Counted from the stretch's first letter, positions 33,601 to 48,815 are shown. The stretch: DNA of 64,000 bases from Styela clava (GCF_964204865.1 NC_135251.1:19220001-19284000); one strand, 5' to 3'. Translations and numbers: made by a program. The notes: a model not told the origin generated them from the sequence alone.

Positions 33601-36600
33601 AAATTTACGTTATTGCGTTATATTAAAAGTATTTTGTTAGAAAACTGATCGAGTTTTTTTTCCAATTTCTTTATTTCATTGGAAAGAAGATGAATTCAGA
33701 TATCCATACTCACAATATTTTTTGAGCGCCAAAAGCCGATCTTGTTCAAATTTTGGGTCAATTTAACGATTTATCGAATTTCTAAGAAATTTACGTTATT
33801 GCGTTATATTAAAAGTATTTTGTTAGAAAACTGATCGAGTTTTTTCCAATTTCTTTATTTCATTGAAAAGATGATGAATTCATATATCCATACTCATAAT
33901 ATTTTTTGAGCCCCAAAGGCAGATCTTGTTCAAATTTCGGGTCAATTTAACGAGTTTTCGAATTTCTAAGAAATTGACGTTATTGCGTTATATTACAAGT
34001 ATTTTGTTAGAAAACTGATCGAGTTTTTTTCCAATTTCTTTATTTCATTGGAAAGATTATGAATTCAGATATCCATACTCATAATATTTTTTGAGCCCCA
34101 AAGGCAGATCTTGTTCAAATTTTGGGTCAGTTTAACGATTTTTCGAATTTCTAAGAAATTTTCGTTATTGCGTTAGATTAAAAGTATTTTGTTAGAAAAC
34201 TGATCGAGTTTTTTTCCAATTTCTTTGTTTCATTGAAAAGATGATGAATTCAGATATCTATACTCATAATATTTTTTGAGCCTCAAAGGCAGATCTTGTT
34301 CAAATTTTGGGTCAATTTAACGAGTTTTCGAATTTCTAAGAAATTTACGTTATTGCGTTATATTAAAAGTATTTTGTTAGAAAACTGATCGAGTTTTTTT
34401 CCAATTTCTTTATTTCATTGAAATGATGATGAATTCAGATATCTATACTCATAATATTTTTTGAGCCTCAAAGGCAGATCTTGTTCAATATTTGGGTCAA
34501 TTTAACGAGTTTTCGAATTTCTAAGAAATTTACGTTATTGCGTTATATTAAAAGTATTTTGTTAGAAAACTGATCGAGTTTTTTTCCAATTTCTTTATTT
34601 CATTGAAATGATGATGAATTCAGATATCTATACTCATAATATTTTTTGAGCCCCAAAGGCAGATCTTGTTCAAATTTTGGGTCAATTTAACGATTTTTCG
34701 AATTTCTAAGAAATTTACGTTATTGCGTTATATTAAAAGCATTTTGTTAGAAAACTGATCGAGTTTTTTTCCAATTTCTTTGTTTCATTGACAAGATGAT
34801 GAATTCAGATATCTATACTCATAATATTTTTTGAGCCTCAAAGGCAGATCTTGTTCAAATTTTGGGTCAATTTAACGAGTTTTCGAATTTCTAAGAAATT
34901 TACGTTATTGCGTTATATTAAAAGTATTTTGTTAGAAAACTGATCGAGTTTTTTTCCAATTTCTTTATTTCATTGAAATGATGATGAATTCAGATATCCA
35001 TACTCATAATATTTTTTGAGCCCCAAAGGCAGATCTTGTTTAAATTTCGGGTCAATTTAACGATTTTTCGAATTTCTAAAAAATTGACGTTATTGCGTTG
35101 TATTAAAAGTATTTTGATAGAAAACTGATAGAGTTTTTTTCCAATTTCTTTATTTCATTGGAAAGATGATGAATTCAGATATCTATACTCATAATATTTT
35201 TTGAGCCCCAAACGCAGATCTTGTTCAAATTTTGGGTCAATTTAACGATTCTTCTAATTTTTAGGAAATTCACGTTATTGCGTTATAATAAAAGTATTTT
35301 GTTGAAAAACTGATCGAGTTTTTTTCCAATTTCTTTATTTCATTGAAAAGATGATGAATTCAGATATTCATACTCTTAATATTTTTTGAGCCCCAAAGAC
35401 AGATCTTGTTCAAATTTTGGGTCAATTTAACGATTTTTCGAATTTTTAAGAAATTTACGTTATTGCGTTATATTAAAAGTATTTTGTAAGAAAACTGATC
35501 GAGTTTTTTTTCCAATTTCTTTATTTCATTAGAAAGATGATGAATTCAGATATCTATACTCATAATATTTTTTGAGCCCCAAAGGCAGATCTTATTCAAA
35601 TTTTAAGTCAATTTAACGATTTTTCGAATTTCTAAGAAATTTACGTTATTGCGTTAGATTAAAAGTATTTTGTTAGAAAACTGATCGAGTTTTTTTCCAA
35701 TTTCTTTATTTCATTGGAAAGATTATGAATTCAGATATCCATACTCATAATATTTTTTGAGCCCCAAAGGCAGATCTTGTTCAAATTTTGGGTCAGTTTA
35801 ACGATTTTTCGAATTTCTAAGAAATTTTCGTTATTGCGTTAGATTAAAAGTATTTTGTTAGAAAACTGATCGAGTTTTTTTCCAATTTCTTTGTTTCATT
35901 GAAAAGATGATGAATTCAGATATCTATACTCATAATATTTTTTGAGCCTCAAAGGCAGATCTTGTTCAAATTTTGGGTCAATTTAACGAGTTTTCGAATT
36001 TCTAAGAAATTTACGTTATTGCGTTATATTAAAAGTATTTTGTTAGAAAACTGATCGAGTTTTTTTCCAATTTCTTTATTTCATTGAAATGATGATGAAT
36101 TCAGATATCTATACTCATAATATTTTTTGAGCCTCAAAGGCAGATCTTGTTCAATATTTGGGTCAATTTAACGAGTTTTCGAATTTCTAAGAAATTTACG
36201 TTATTGCGTTATATTAAAAGTATTTTGTTAGAAAACTGATCGAGTTTTTTTCCAATTTCTTTATTTCATTGAAATGATGATGAATTCAGATATCTATACT
36301 CATAATATTTTTTGAGCCCCAAAGGCAGATCTTGTTCAAATTTTGGGTCAATTTAACGATTTTTCGAATTTCTAAGAAATTTACGTTATTGCGTTACATT
36401 AAAAGCATTTTGTTAGAAAACTGATCGAGTTTTTTTCCAATTTCTTTGTTTCATTGACAAGATGATGAATTCAGATATCTATACTCATAATATTTTTTGA
36501 GCCTCAAAGGCAGATCTTGTTCAAATTTTGGGTCAATTTAACGAGTTTTCGAGTTTCTAAGAAATTTACGTTATTGCGTTATATTAAAAGTATTTTGTTA

Positions 36601-39600
36601 GAAAACTGATCGAGTTTTTTTCCAATTTCTTTATTTCATTGAAATGATGATGAATTCAGATATCCATACTCATAATATTTTTTGAGCCCCAAAGGCAGAT
36701 CTTGTTTAAATTTCGGGTCAATTTAACGATTTTTCGAATTTCTAAGAAATTGACGTTATTGCGTTGTATTAAAAGTATTTTGATAGAAAACTGATAGAGT
36801 TTTTTTCCAATTTCTTTATTTCATTGGAAAGATGATGAATTCAGATATCTATATTCATAATATTTTTTGAGCCCCAAACGCAGATCTTGTTCAAATTTTG
36901 GGTCAATTTAACGATTCTTCTAATTTTTAGGAAATTCACGTTATTGCGTTATAATAAAAGTATTTTGTTGAAAAACTGATCGAGTTTTTTTCCAATTTCT
37001 TTATTTCATTGAAAAGATGATGAATTCAGATATTCATACTCTTAATATTTTTTGAGCCCCAAAGACAGATCTTGTTCAAATTTTGGGTCAATTTAACGAT
37101 TTTTCGAATTTTTAAGAAATTTACGTTATTGCGTTATATTAAAAGTATTTTGTAAGAAAACTGATCGAGTTTTTTTTCCAATTTCTTTATTTCATTAGAA
37201 AGATGATGAATTCAGATATCTATACTCATAATATTTTTTGAGCCCCAAAGGCAGATCTTATTCAAATTTTAAGTCAATTTAACGATTTTTCGAATTTCTA
37301 AGAAATTTTCGTTATTGCGTTAGATTAAAAGTATTTTGTTAGAAAACTGATCGAGTTTTTTTCCAATTTCTTTATTTCATTGGAAAGACGATGAATTCAG
37401 ATATCCATACTCATAATATTTTTTGAGCCCCAAAGGCAGATCTTATTCAAATTTTGGGTCAATTTAACGATTTATCGAATTTCTAAGAAATTTACGTTAT
37501 TGCGTTATATTAAAAGTATTTTGTTAGAAAAATGATCGAGTTTTTTTCCAATTTTTTTATTTCATTGAAATTGATGATGAATTCATATATCCATACTCAT
37601 AATATTTTTTAAGGCCCAAAGGCAGATCTTGTTCAAATTTTGGGTCAATTTAACGATTTTTCGAATTTCTAAGAAATTTACGTTATTGCGTTAGATTAAA
37701 AGTATTTTGTTAGAAAACTGATCGAGTTTTTTTCCAATTTCTTTATTTCATTGAAATGATGATGAATTCAGATATCCATACTCATAATATTTTTTGAGCC
37801 CCAAAGGCAGATCTTGTTTAAATTTTGGGTCAATTTAACGATTTTTCGAATTTCTAAGAAATTTACGTTATTGCGTTATATTAAAAGCATTTTGTTAGAA
37901 AACAGATCGAGTTTTTTTACAATTTCTTTATTTCATTGGAAAGATGATGAATTCAGATATATATACTCATAATATTTTTTGAGCCCCAAAGGCAGATCTT
38001 GTTAAAATTTTGGGTCAATTTAACGATTTTTCGAATTTCTAAGAAATTTACGTTATTGCGTTATATTAAAAGTATTTTGTTAGAAAACTGATCGAGTTTT
38101 TTTTCCAATTTTTTTATTTCATTGAAAAGATGATGAATTCATATATCCATACTCATAATATTTTTTGAATCCCAAAGGCAGATCTTGTTCAAATTTTGGG
38201 TCAATTTAACGATTTATCGAATTTCTAAGAAATTTACGTTATTGCGTTATATTAAAAGTATTTTGTTAGAAAACTGATGCAGTTTTTTACCAATTTCTTT
38301 ATTTCATTGGAAAGATGATGAATTCATATATCCATACCCATAATATTTTTTAAGGCCCAAAGGCAGATCTTGTTCAAATTTTGGGTCAATTTAACGATTT
38401 TTCGAATTTCTAAGAAATTTACGTTATTGCGTTAGATTAAAAGTATTTTGTTAGAAAACTGATCGAGTTTTTTTCCAATTTCTTTATTTCATTGAAATGA
38501 TGATGAATTCAGATATCCATACTCATAATATTTTTTGAGCCCCAAAGGCAGATCTTGTTTAAATTTTGGGTCAATTTAACGATTTTTCGAATTTCTAAGA
38601 AATTTACGTTATTGCGTTAGATTAAAAGTATTTTGTTAGGAAACTGATCGAGTTTTTTTCCAATTTCTTTATTTCATTGAAATGATGATGAATTCAGATA
38701 TATATACTCATAATATTTTTTGAGCCCCAAAGGCAGATCTTGTTAAAATTTTGGGTCAATTTAACGATTTTTCGAATTTCTAAGAAATTTACGTTATTGC
38801 GTTATATTAAAAGTATTTTGTTAGAAAACTGGTCGAGTTTTTTTACAATTTTTTTATTTCATTGAAAAGATGATGAATTCAGATATCTATACTCATAATA
38901 TTTTTTGAGCCCCAAAGGCAGATCTTGTTTAAATTTTGGGTCAATTTAACGATTTTTCGAATTTCTAAGAAATTTACGTTATTGCGTTATATTAAAAGCA
39001 TTTTGTTAGAAAACTGATCGAGTTTTTTTACAATTTTTTTATTTCATTGGAAAGATGATGAATTCATATATCTATACTCATAATATTTTTTGAGCCCCAA
39101 AGGCAGATCTTGTTCAAATTTTGGGTCAATTTAACGAGTTTTCGAATTTCTAAGAAATTTACGTTATTGCGTTAAATTAAAAGTATTTTGTTAGAAATCT
39201 GATCGAGTTTTTTTCCAATTTCTTTATTTCATTGGAAAGAAGATGAATTCAGATATCCATACTCATAATATTTTTTGAGCCCCAAAGGCAGATCTTGTTC
39301 AAATTTTGGGTCAATTTAACGATTTATCGAATTTCTAAGAAATTTACGTTATTGCGTTATATTAAAAGTATTTTGTTAGAAAACTGATCGAGTTTTTTTC
39401 CAATTTCTTTATTTCATTGGAAAGATGATGAAATCATATATGCATACTCATAATATTTTTTGAGACCCAAAGGCAGATCTTGTTCAAATTTTGGGTCAAT
39501 TTAACGATTTTTCGAATTTTTAAGAAATTTACGTTATTGCGTTAGATTAAAATTATTTTGTTAGAAAACTGATCGAGTTTTTTCCAATTTCTTTATTTCA

Positions 39601-42600
39601 TTGAAATGATGATGAATTCAGATATCCATACTCATAATATTTTTTGAGCCCCAAAGGCAGATCTTGTTTAAATTTTGGGTCAATTTAACGATTTTTCGAA
39701 TTTCTAAGAAATTGACGTTATTGCGTTATATTAAAAGTATTTTGTTAGAAAACTGATCGAGTTTTTTTACAATTTCTTTATTTCATTGGAAAGATGATGA
39801 ATTCAGATATCTATACTTATAATATTTTTTGAGCCCCAAAGGCAGATCTTGTTCAAATTTTGGGTCAATTTAACGAGTTTTCGAATTTCTAAGAAATTTA
39901 CGTTATTGCGTTATATTAAAAGTATTTTGTTAGAAAACTGATCGAGTTTTTTTCCAATTTCTTTATTTCATTGGAAAGAAGATGAATTCAGATATCCATA
40001 CTCATAATATTTTTTGAGCCCCAAAGGCAGATCTTGTTCAAATTTTGGGTCAATTTAACGATTTTTCGAATTTCTAAGAAATTTACGTTATTGCGTTATA
40101 TTAAAAGCATTTTGTTAGAAAACTGATCGATTTTTTTTCCAATTTCTTTATTTCATTGGAAAGATGATGAATTCAGATATCTATACTCATAATATTTTTC
40201 GAGCCCCAAAGGCAGATCTTGTTCAAATTTTGGGTCAATTTAACGAGTTTTCGAATTTCTAAGAAATTGATGTTATTGCGTTATATTACAAGTATTTTGT
40301 TAGAAAACTGATCGAGTTTTTTTCCAATTTCTTTATTTCATCGGAAAGATGATGAATTCAGATATCCATACTCATAATATTTTTTGAGCCCCAAAGGCAG
40401 ATCTTGTTCAAATTTTGGGTCAATTTAACGATTTTCGAATTTCTAAGAAATTTTCGTTATTGCGTTAGATTAAAAGTATTTTGTTAGAAAACTGATCGAG
40501 TTTTTTTCCAATTTCTTTATTTCATTGAAATGATGATGAATTCAGATATCTATGCTCATAATATTTTTTGAGCCCCAAAGGCAGATCTTGTTCAAATTTT
40601 GGGTCAATTTAACGATTTTTCGAATTTCTAAGAAATTTACGTTATTGCGTTATATTAAAAGCATTTTGTTAGAAAACTGATCGAGTTTTTTTACAATTTC
40701 TTTATTTCATTGGAAAGATGATGAATTCATATATCTATACTCATAATATTTTTTGAGCCCCAAAGGCAGATCTTGTTCAAATTTTGGGTCAATTTAACGA
40801 GTTTTCGAATTTCTAAGAAATTTACGTTATTGCGTTAAATTAAAAGTATTTTGTTAGAAAACTGATCGAGTTTTTTTCCAATTTCTTTATTTCATTGGAA
40901 AGGGGATGAATTCAGATATCCATACTCATAATATTTTTTGAGCCCCAAAGGCAGATCTTGTTCGAATTTTGGGTCAATTTAACGATTTATCGAATTTCTA
41001 AGAAATTGACGTTATTGCGTTATATTAAAAGTATTTTGTTAGAAAACTGATCGAGTTTTTTTCCAATTTCTTTATTTCATTGGAAAGATGATGAATTCAT
41101 ATATTCATACTCATAATATTTTTTGAGCCCCAAAGGCAGATCTTGTTCAAATTTTGGGTCAATTTAACGATTTTTCGAATTTCTAAGAAATTTACGTTAT
41201 TGCGTTAGATTAAAAGTATTTTGTTAGAAAACTGATCGAGTTTTTTTCCAATTTCTTTATTTCATTGAAATGATGATGAATTCAGATATCCATACTCATA
41301 ATATTTTTTGAGCCCCAAAGGCAGATCTTGTTCAAATTTTGGGTCAATTTAACGATTTTTCGAATTTCTAAGAAATTTACGTTATTGCGTTATATTAAAA
41401 GCATTTTGTTAGAAAACTGATCGATTTTTTTTCCAATTTCTTTATTTCATTGGAAAGATGATGAATTCAGATATCTATACTCATAATATTTTTCGAGCCC
41501 CAAAGGCAGATCTTGTTCAAATTTTGGGTCAATTTAACGAGTTTTCGAATTTCTAAGAAATTGACGTTATTGCGTTATATTACAAGTATTTTGTTAGAAA
41601 ACTGATCGAGTTTTTTTCCAATTTCTTTATTTCATTGGAAAGATGATGAATTCAGATATCCATACTCATAATATTTTTTGAGACCCAAAGGCAGATCTTG
41701 TTCAAATTTTGGGTCAATTTAACGATTTTTCGAATTTCTAAGAAATTTACGTTATTGCGTTAGATTAAAATTATTTTGTTAGAAAACTGATCGAGTTTTT
41801 TCCAATTTCTTTATTTCATTGAAATGATGATGAATTCAGATATCCATACTCATAATATTTTTTGAGCCCCAAAGGCAGATCTTGTTTAAATTTTGGGTCA
41901 ATTTAACGATTTTTCGAATTTCTAAGAAATTGACGTTATTGCGTTATATTAAAAGTATTTTGTTAGAAAACTGATCGAGTTTTTTTACAATTTCTTTATT
42001 TCATTGGAAAGATGATGAATTCAGATATCTATTCTCATAATATTTTTTGAGCCCCAAAGGCAGATCTTGTTCAAATTTTGGGTCAATTTAACGAGTTTTC
42101 GAATTTCTAAGAAATTTACGTTATTGCGTTATATTAAAAGTATTTTGTTAGAAAACTGATCGAGTTTTTTTCCAATTTCTTTATTTCATTGGAAAGAAGA
42201 TGAATTCAGATATCCATACTCATAATATTTTTTGAGCCCCAAAGGCAGATCTTGTTCAAATTTTGGGTCAATTTAACGATTTTTCGAATTTCTAAGAAAC
42301 TTACGTTATTGCGTTATATTAAAAGCATTTTGTTAGAAAACTGATCGATTTTTTTTCCAATTTCTTTATTTCATTGGAAAGATGATGAATTCAGATATCT
42401 ATACTCATAATATTTTTCGAGCCCCAAAGGCAGATCTTGTTCAAATTTTGGGTCAATTTAACGAGTTTTCGAATTTCTAAGAAATTGATGTTATTGCGTT
42501 ATATTACAAGTATTTTGTTAGAAAACTGATCGAGTTTTTTTCCAATTTCTTTATTTCATTGGAAAGATGATGAATTCAGATATCCATACTCATAATATTT

Positions 42601-45600
42601 TTTGAGCCCCAAAGGCAGATCTTGTTCAAATTTTGGGTCAATTTAACGATTTTCGAATTTCTAAGAAATTTTCGTTATTGCGTTAGATTAAAAGTATTTT
42701 GTTAGAAAACTGATCGAGTTTTTTTCCAATTTCTTTATTTCATTGAAATGATGATGAATTCAGATATCTATACTCATAATATTTTTTGAGCCCCAAAGGC
42801 AGATCTTGTTCAAATTTTGGGTCAATTTAACGATTTTTCGAATTTCTAAGAAATTTACGTTATTGCGTTATATTAAAAGCATTTTGTTAGAAAACTGATC
42901 GAGTTTTTTTACAATTTCTTTATTTCATTGGAAAGATGATGAATTCATATATCTATACTCATAATATTTTTTGAGCCCCAAAGGCAGATCTTGTTCAAAT
43001 TTTGGGTCAATTTAACGAGTTTTCGAATTTCTAAGAAATTGACGTTATTGCGTTATATTACAAGTATTTTGTTAGAAAACTGATCGAGTTTTTTTCCAAT
43101 TTCTTTATTTCATTGGAAAGATGATGAATTCAGATATCCATACTCATAATATTTTTTGAGACCCAAAGACAGATCTTGTTCAAATTTTGGGTCAATTTAA
43201 CGATTTTTCGAATTTCTAAGAAATTTACGTTATTGCGTTAGATTAAAATTATTTTGTTAGAAAACTGATCGAGTTTTTTCCAATTTCTTTATTTCATTGA
43301 AATGATGATGAATTCAGATATCCATACTCATAATATTTTTTGAGCCCCAAAGGCAGATCTTGTTTAAATTTTGGGTCAATTTAACGATTTTTCGAATTTC
43401 TAAGAAATTGACGTTATTGCGTTATATTAAAAGTATTTTGTTAGAAAACTGATCGAGTTTTTTTACAATTTCTTTATTTCATTGGAAAGATGATGAATTC
43501 AGATATCTATTCTCATAATATTTTTTGAGCCCCAAAGGCAGATCTTGTTCAAATTTTGGGTCAATTTAACGAGTTTTCGAATTTCTAAGAAATTTACGTT
43601 ATTGCGTTATATTAAAAGTATTTTGTTAGAAAACTGATCGAGTTTTTTTCCAATTTCTTTATTTCATTGGAAAGAAGATGAATTCAGATATCCATACTCA
43701 TAATATTTTTTGAGCCCCAAAGGCAGATCTTGTTCAAATTTTGGGTCAATTTAACGATTTTTCGAATTTCTAAGAAACTTACGTTATTGCGTTATATTAA
43801 AAGCATTTTGTTAGAAAACTGATCGATTTTTTTTCCAATTTCTTTATTTCATTGGAAAGATGATGAATTCAGATATCTATACTCATAATATTTTTCGAGC
43901 CCCAAAGGCAGATCTTGTTCAAATTTTGGGTCAATTTAACGAGTTTTCGAATTTCTAAGAAATTGATGTTATTGCGTTATATTACAAGTATTTTGTTAGA
44001 AAACTGATCGAGTTTTTTTCCAATTTCTTTATTTCATTGGAAAGATGATGAATTCAGATATCCATACTCATAATATTTTTTGAGCCCCAAAGGCAGATCT
44101 TGTTCAAATTTTGGGTCAATTTAACGATTTTCGAATTTCTAAGAAATTTTCGTTATTGCGTTAGATTAAAAGTATTTTGTTAGAAAACTGATCGAGTTTT
44201 TTTCCAATTTCTTTATTTCATTGAAATGATGATGAATTCAGATATCTATACTCATAATATTTTTTGAGCCCCAAAGGCAGATCTTGTTCAAATTTTGGGT
44301 CAATTTAACGATTTTTCGAATTTCTAAGAAATTTACGTTATTGCGTTATATTAAAAGCATTTTGTTAGAAAACTGATCGAGTTTTTTTACAATTTCTTTA
44401 TTTCATTGGAAAGATGATGAATTCATATATCTATACTCATAATATTTTTTGAGCCCCAAAGGCAGATCTTGTTCAAATTTTGGGTCAATTTAACGAGTTT
44501 TCGAATTTCTAAGAAATATACGTTATTGCGTTATATTAAAAGTATTTTGTTAGAAAACTGATCGAGTTTTTTTCTAATTTCTTTATTTCATTGGAAAGGG
44601 GATGAATTCAGATATCCATACTCATAATATTTTTTGAGCCCCAAAGGCAGATCTTGTTCAAATTTTGGGTCAATTTAACGATTTATCGAATTTCTAAGAA
44701 ATTGACGTTATTGCGTTATATTAAAAGTATTTTGTTAGAAAACTGATCGAGTTTTTTTCCAATTTCTTTATTTCATTGGAAAGATGATGAATTCATATAT
44801 CCATACTCATAATATTTTTTGAGCCCCAAAGGCAGATCTTGTTCAAATTTTGTGTCAATTTAACGATTTTTCGAATTTCTAAGAAATTTACGTTATTGCG
44901 TTAGATTAAAAGTATTTTGTTAGAAAACTGATCGAGTTTTTTTCCAATTTCTTTATTTCATTGAAATGATGATGAATTCAGATATCTATACTCATAATAT
45001 TTTTTGAGCCCCAAAGGCAGATCTTGTTCAAATTTTGGGTCAATTTAACGAGTTTTCGAATTTCTAAGAAATTGACGTTATTGCGTTATATTACAAGTAT
45101 TTTGTTAGAAAACTGATCGAGTTTTTTTCCAATTTCTTTATTTCATTGGAAAGATGATGAATTCAGATATCCATACTCATAATATTTTTTGAGCCCCAAA
45201 GGCAGATCTTGTTCAAATTTTGGGTCAATTTAACGATTTTCGAATTTCTAAGAAATTTTCGTTATTGCGTTAGATTAAAAGTATTTTGTTAGAAAACTGA
45301 TCGAGTTTTTTTCCAATTTCTTTATTTCATTGAAATGATGATGAATTCAGATATCTATACTCATAATATTTTTTGAGCCCCAAAGGCAGATCTTGTTCAA
45401 ATTTTGGGTCAATTTAACGATTTTTCGAATTTCTAAGAAATTTACGTTATTGCGTTATATTAAAAGCATTTTGTTAGAAAACTGATCGAGTTTTTTTACA
45501 ATTTCTTTATTTCATTGGAAAGATGATGAATTCATATATCTATACTCATAATATTTTTTGAGCCCCAAAGGCAGATCTTGTTCAAATTTTGGGTCAATTT

Positions 45601-48600
45601 AACGAGTTTTCGAATTTCTAAGAAATATACGTTATTGCGTTATATTAAAAGTATTTTGTTAGAAAACTGATCGAGTTTTTTTCCAATTTCTTTATTTCAT
45701 TGGAAAGGGGATGAATTCAGATATCCATACTCATAATATTTTTTGAGCCCCAAAGGCAGATCTTGTTCAAATTTTGGGTCAATTTAACGATTTATCGAAT
45801 TTCTAAGAAATTGACGTTATTGCGTTATATTAAAAGTATTTTGTTAGAAAACTGATCGAGTTTTTTTCCAATTTCTTCATTTCATTGGAAAGATGATGAA
45901 TTCATATATCCATACTCATAATATTTTTTGAGCCCCAAAGGCAGATCTTGTTCAAATTTTGTGTCAATTTAACGATTTTTCGAATTTCTAAGAAATTTAC
46001 GTTATTGCGTTAGATTAAAAGTATTTTGTTAGAAAACTGATCGAGTTTTTTTCCAATTTCTTTATTTCATTGAAATGATGATGAATTCAGATATCCATAC
46101 TCATAATATTTTTTGAGCCCCAAAGGCAGATCTTGTTCAAATTTTGGGTCAATTTAACGATTTTTCGAATTTCTAAGAAATTTACGTTATTGCGTTATAT
46201 TAAAAGCATTTTGTTAGAAAACTGATCGATTTTTTTTCCAATTTCTTTATTTCATTGGAAAGATGATGAATTCAGATATCTATACTCATAATATTTTTCG
46301 AGCCCCAAAGGCAGATCTTGTTCAAATTTTGGGTCAATTTAACGAATTTTCGAATTTCTAAGAAATTGACGTTATTGCGTTATATTACAAGTATTTTGTT
46401 AGAAAACTGATCGAGTTTTTTTCCAATTTCTTTATTTCATTGGAAAGATGATGAATTCAGATATCCATACTCATAATATTTTTTGAGCCCCAAAGGCAGA
46501 TCTTGTTCAAATTTTGGGTCAATTTAACGATTTTCGAATTTCTAAGAAATTTTCGTTATTGCGTTAGATTAAAAGTATTTTGTTAGAAAACTGATCGAGT
46601 TTTTTTCCAATTTCTTTATTTCATTGAAATGATAATGAATTCAGATATCTATACTCATAATATTTTTTGAGCCCCAAAGGCAGATCTTGTTCAAATTTTG
46701 GGTCAATTTAACGATTTTTCGAATTTCTAAGAAATTTACGTTATTGCGTTATATTAAAAGCATTTTGTTAGAAAACTGATCGAGTTTTTTTACAAATTCT
46801 TTATTTCATTGGAAAGATGATGAATTCATATATCTATACTCATAATATTTTTTGAGCCCCAAAGGCAGATCTTGTTCAAATTTTGGGTCAATTTAACGAG
46901 TTTTCGAATTTCTATGAAATTTACGTTATTGCGTTATATTAAAAGTATTTTGTTAGAAAACTGATCGAGTTTTTTTCCAATTTCTTTATTCCATTGGAAA
47001 GAAGATGAATTCAGATATCCATTCTCATAATATTTTTTGAGCCCCAAAGGCAGATCTTGTTCAAATTTTGGGTCAATTTAACGATTTATCGAATTTCTAA
47101 GAAATTTACGTTATTGCGTTATATTAAAAGTATTTTGTTAGAAAACTGATCGAGTTTTTTTCCAATTTCTTCATTTCATTGGAAAGATGATGAATTCATA
47201 TATCCATACTCATAATATTTTTTGAGCCCCAAAGGCAGATCTTGTTCAAATTTTGGGTCAATTTAACGATTTTTCGAATTTCTAAGAAATTTACGTTATT
47301 GCGTTAGATTAAAAGTATTTTGTTAGAAAACTGATCAAGTTTTTTTCCAATTTCTTTATTTCATTGAAATGATGATGAATTCAGATATCCATACTCATAA
47401 TATTTTTTGAGCCCCAAAGGCAGATCTTGTTTAAATTTTGGGTCAATTTAACGATTTTTCGAATTTCTAAGAAATTGACGTTATTGCGTTATATTAAAAG
47501 CATTTTGTTAGAAAACAGATCGAGTTTTTTTACAATTTCTTTATTTCATTGGAAAGATGATGAATTCAGATATCTATACTCATAATATTTTTTGAGCCCC
47601 AAAGGCAGATCTTGTTTAAATTTTGGGTCAATTTAACGATTTTTCGAATTTCTAAGAAATTTACGTTATTGCGTTATATTAAAAGTATTTTGTTAGAAAA
47701 CTGATCGAGTTTTTTTCCAATTTCTTTATTTCATTGGAAAGAAAATGAATTCAGATATCCATACTCACAATATTTCTTGAGCGCCAAAAGCAGATCTTGT
47801 TCAAATTTTGGGTCAATTTAACGATTTATCGAATTTCTAAGAAATTTACGTTATTGCGTTATATTAAAAGTATTTTGTTAGAAAACTGATCGAGTTTTTT
47901 CCAATTTCTTTATTTCATTGAAAAGATGATGAATTCATATACCCATACTCATAATATTTTTTGAGCCCAAAAGGCAGATCTTGTTCAAATTTTGGGTCAA
48001 TTTAACGATTTTTCGAATTTCTAAGAAATTTACGTTATTGCGTTATATTAAAAGCATTTTGTTAGAAAACTGATCGAGTTTTATTTCCAATTTCTTTATT
48101 TCATTGGAAAGATGATGAATTCAGATATCCATACTCATAATATTTTTTGAGCCCCAAAGGCAGATCTTGTTCAAATTTTGGGTCAATTTAACAAGTTTTC
48201 GAATTTCTAAGAAATTGACGTTATTGCGTTATATTACAAGTATTTTGTTAGAAAACTGATCGAGTTTTTTTCCAATTTCTTTATTTCATTGGAAAGATGA
48301 TGAATTCAGATATCCATACTCATAATATTTTTTGAGCCCCAAAGGCAGATCTTGTTCAAATTTTGGGTCAATTTAACGATTTATCGAATTTCTAAGAAAT
48401 TTACGTTATTGCGTTAGATTAAAAGTATTTTGTTAGAAAACTGATCGAGTTTTTTTCCAATTTCTTTATTTGATTAGAAAGATGTCTAAAGTATAAATCC
48501 ATACTCCAAATATTGTTTGAGTCCCAAAGGCGGATCTTGTTCAAATTTTGGGTCAATTTAACGATTTTTCTGATTTTTAGGAAATTTACGTTATTGCGTT

Positions 48601-48815
48601 GAATTTTGTTAGAAAACTGATTGTGTTCTTCCCCAATTTGTTTATTTGATTGGAAAGATGATTACTTCATATATCCATACTCAAAATATTTTTTGAATCC
48701 CGAAGGCAGATCTTGTTCAAATTTTGGGTCAATTTAACGATTTTTGGCATTTTTGTGAAATTTATATTATTGCGTTGTATTAAATGTGTTTTGTTAGAAA
48801 ACTGATCGAGTTTTG
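30631..48815 (-). repeat. Satellite array, right arm (~98 copies of ~184.6 bp, inverted)
   Basis: The same monomer as the left arm but in opposite orientation: each unit reads TTTTTTGAGCCCCAAAGGCA, GATCTTGTTCAAATTTTGGG, TCAATTTAACGATTTTTCGA, ACGTTATTGCG, AAAGTATTTTGTTAGAAAAC, TTTCATTGGAAAGATGATGA. Higher-order blocks are clear. Variant TGAGACCC occurs at 41,679 and 43,157 (8 monomers apart) and at 39,461. Variant GATCGATTTTTTTT occurs at ~42,347 and ~43,824 (8 monomers). Variant TTGATAGAAAACTGATAGAG occurs near 31.6, 32.3, 35.1 and 36.8 kb. The last three copies toward 48.8 kb are the most diverged. Confidence 0.97.
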
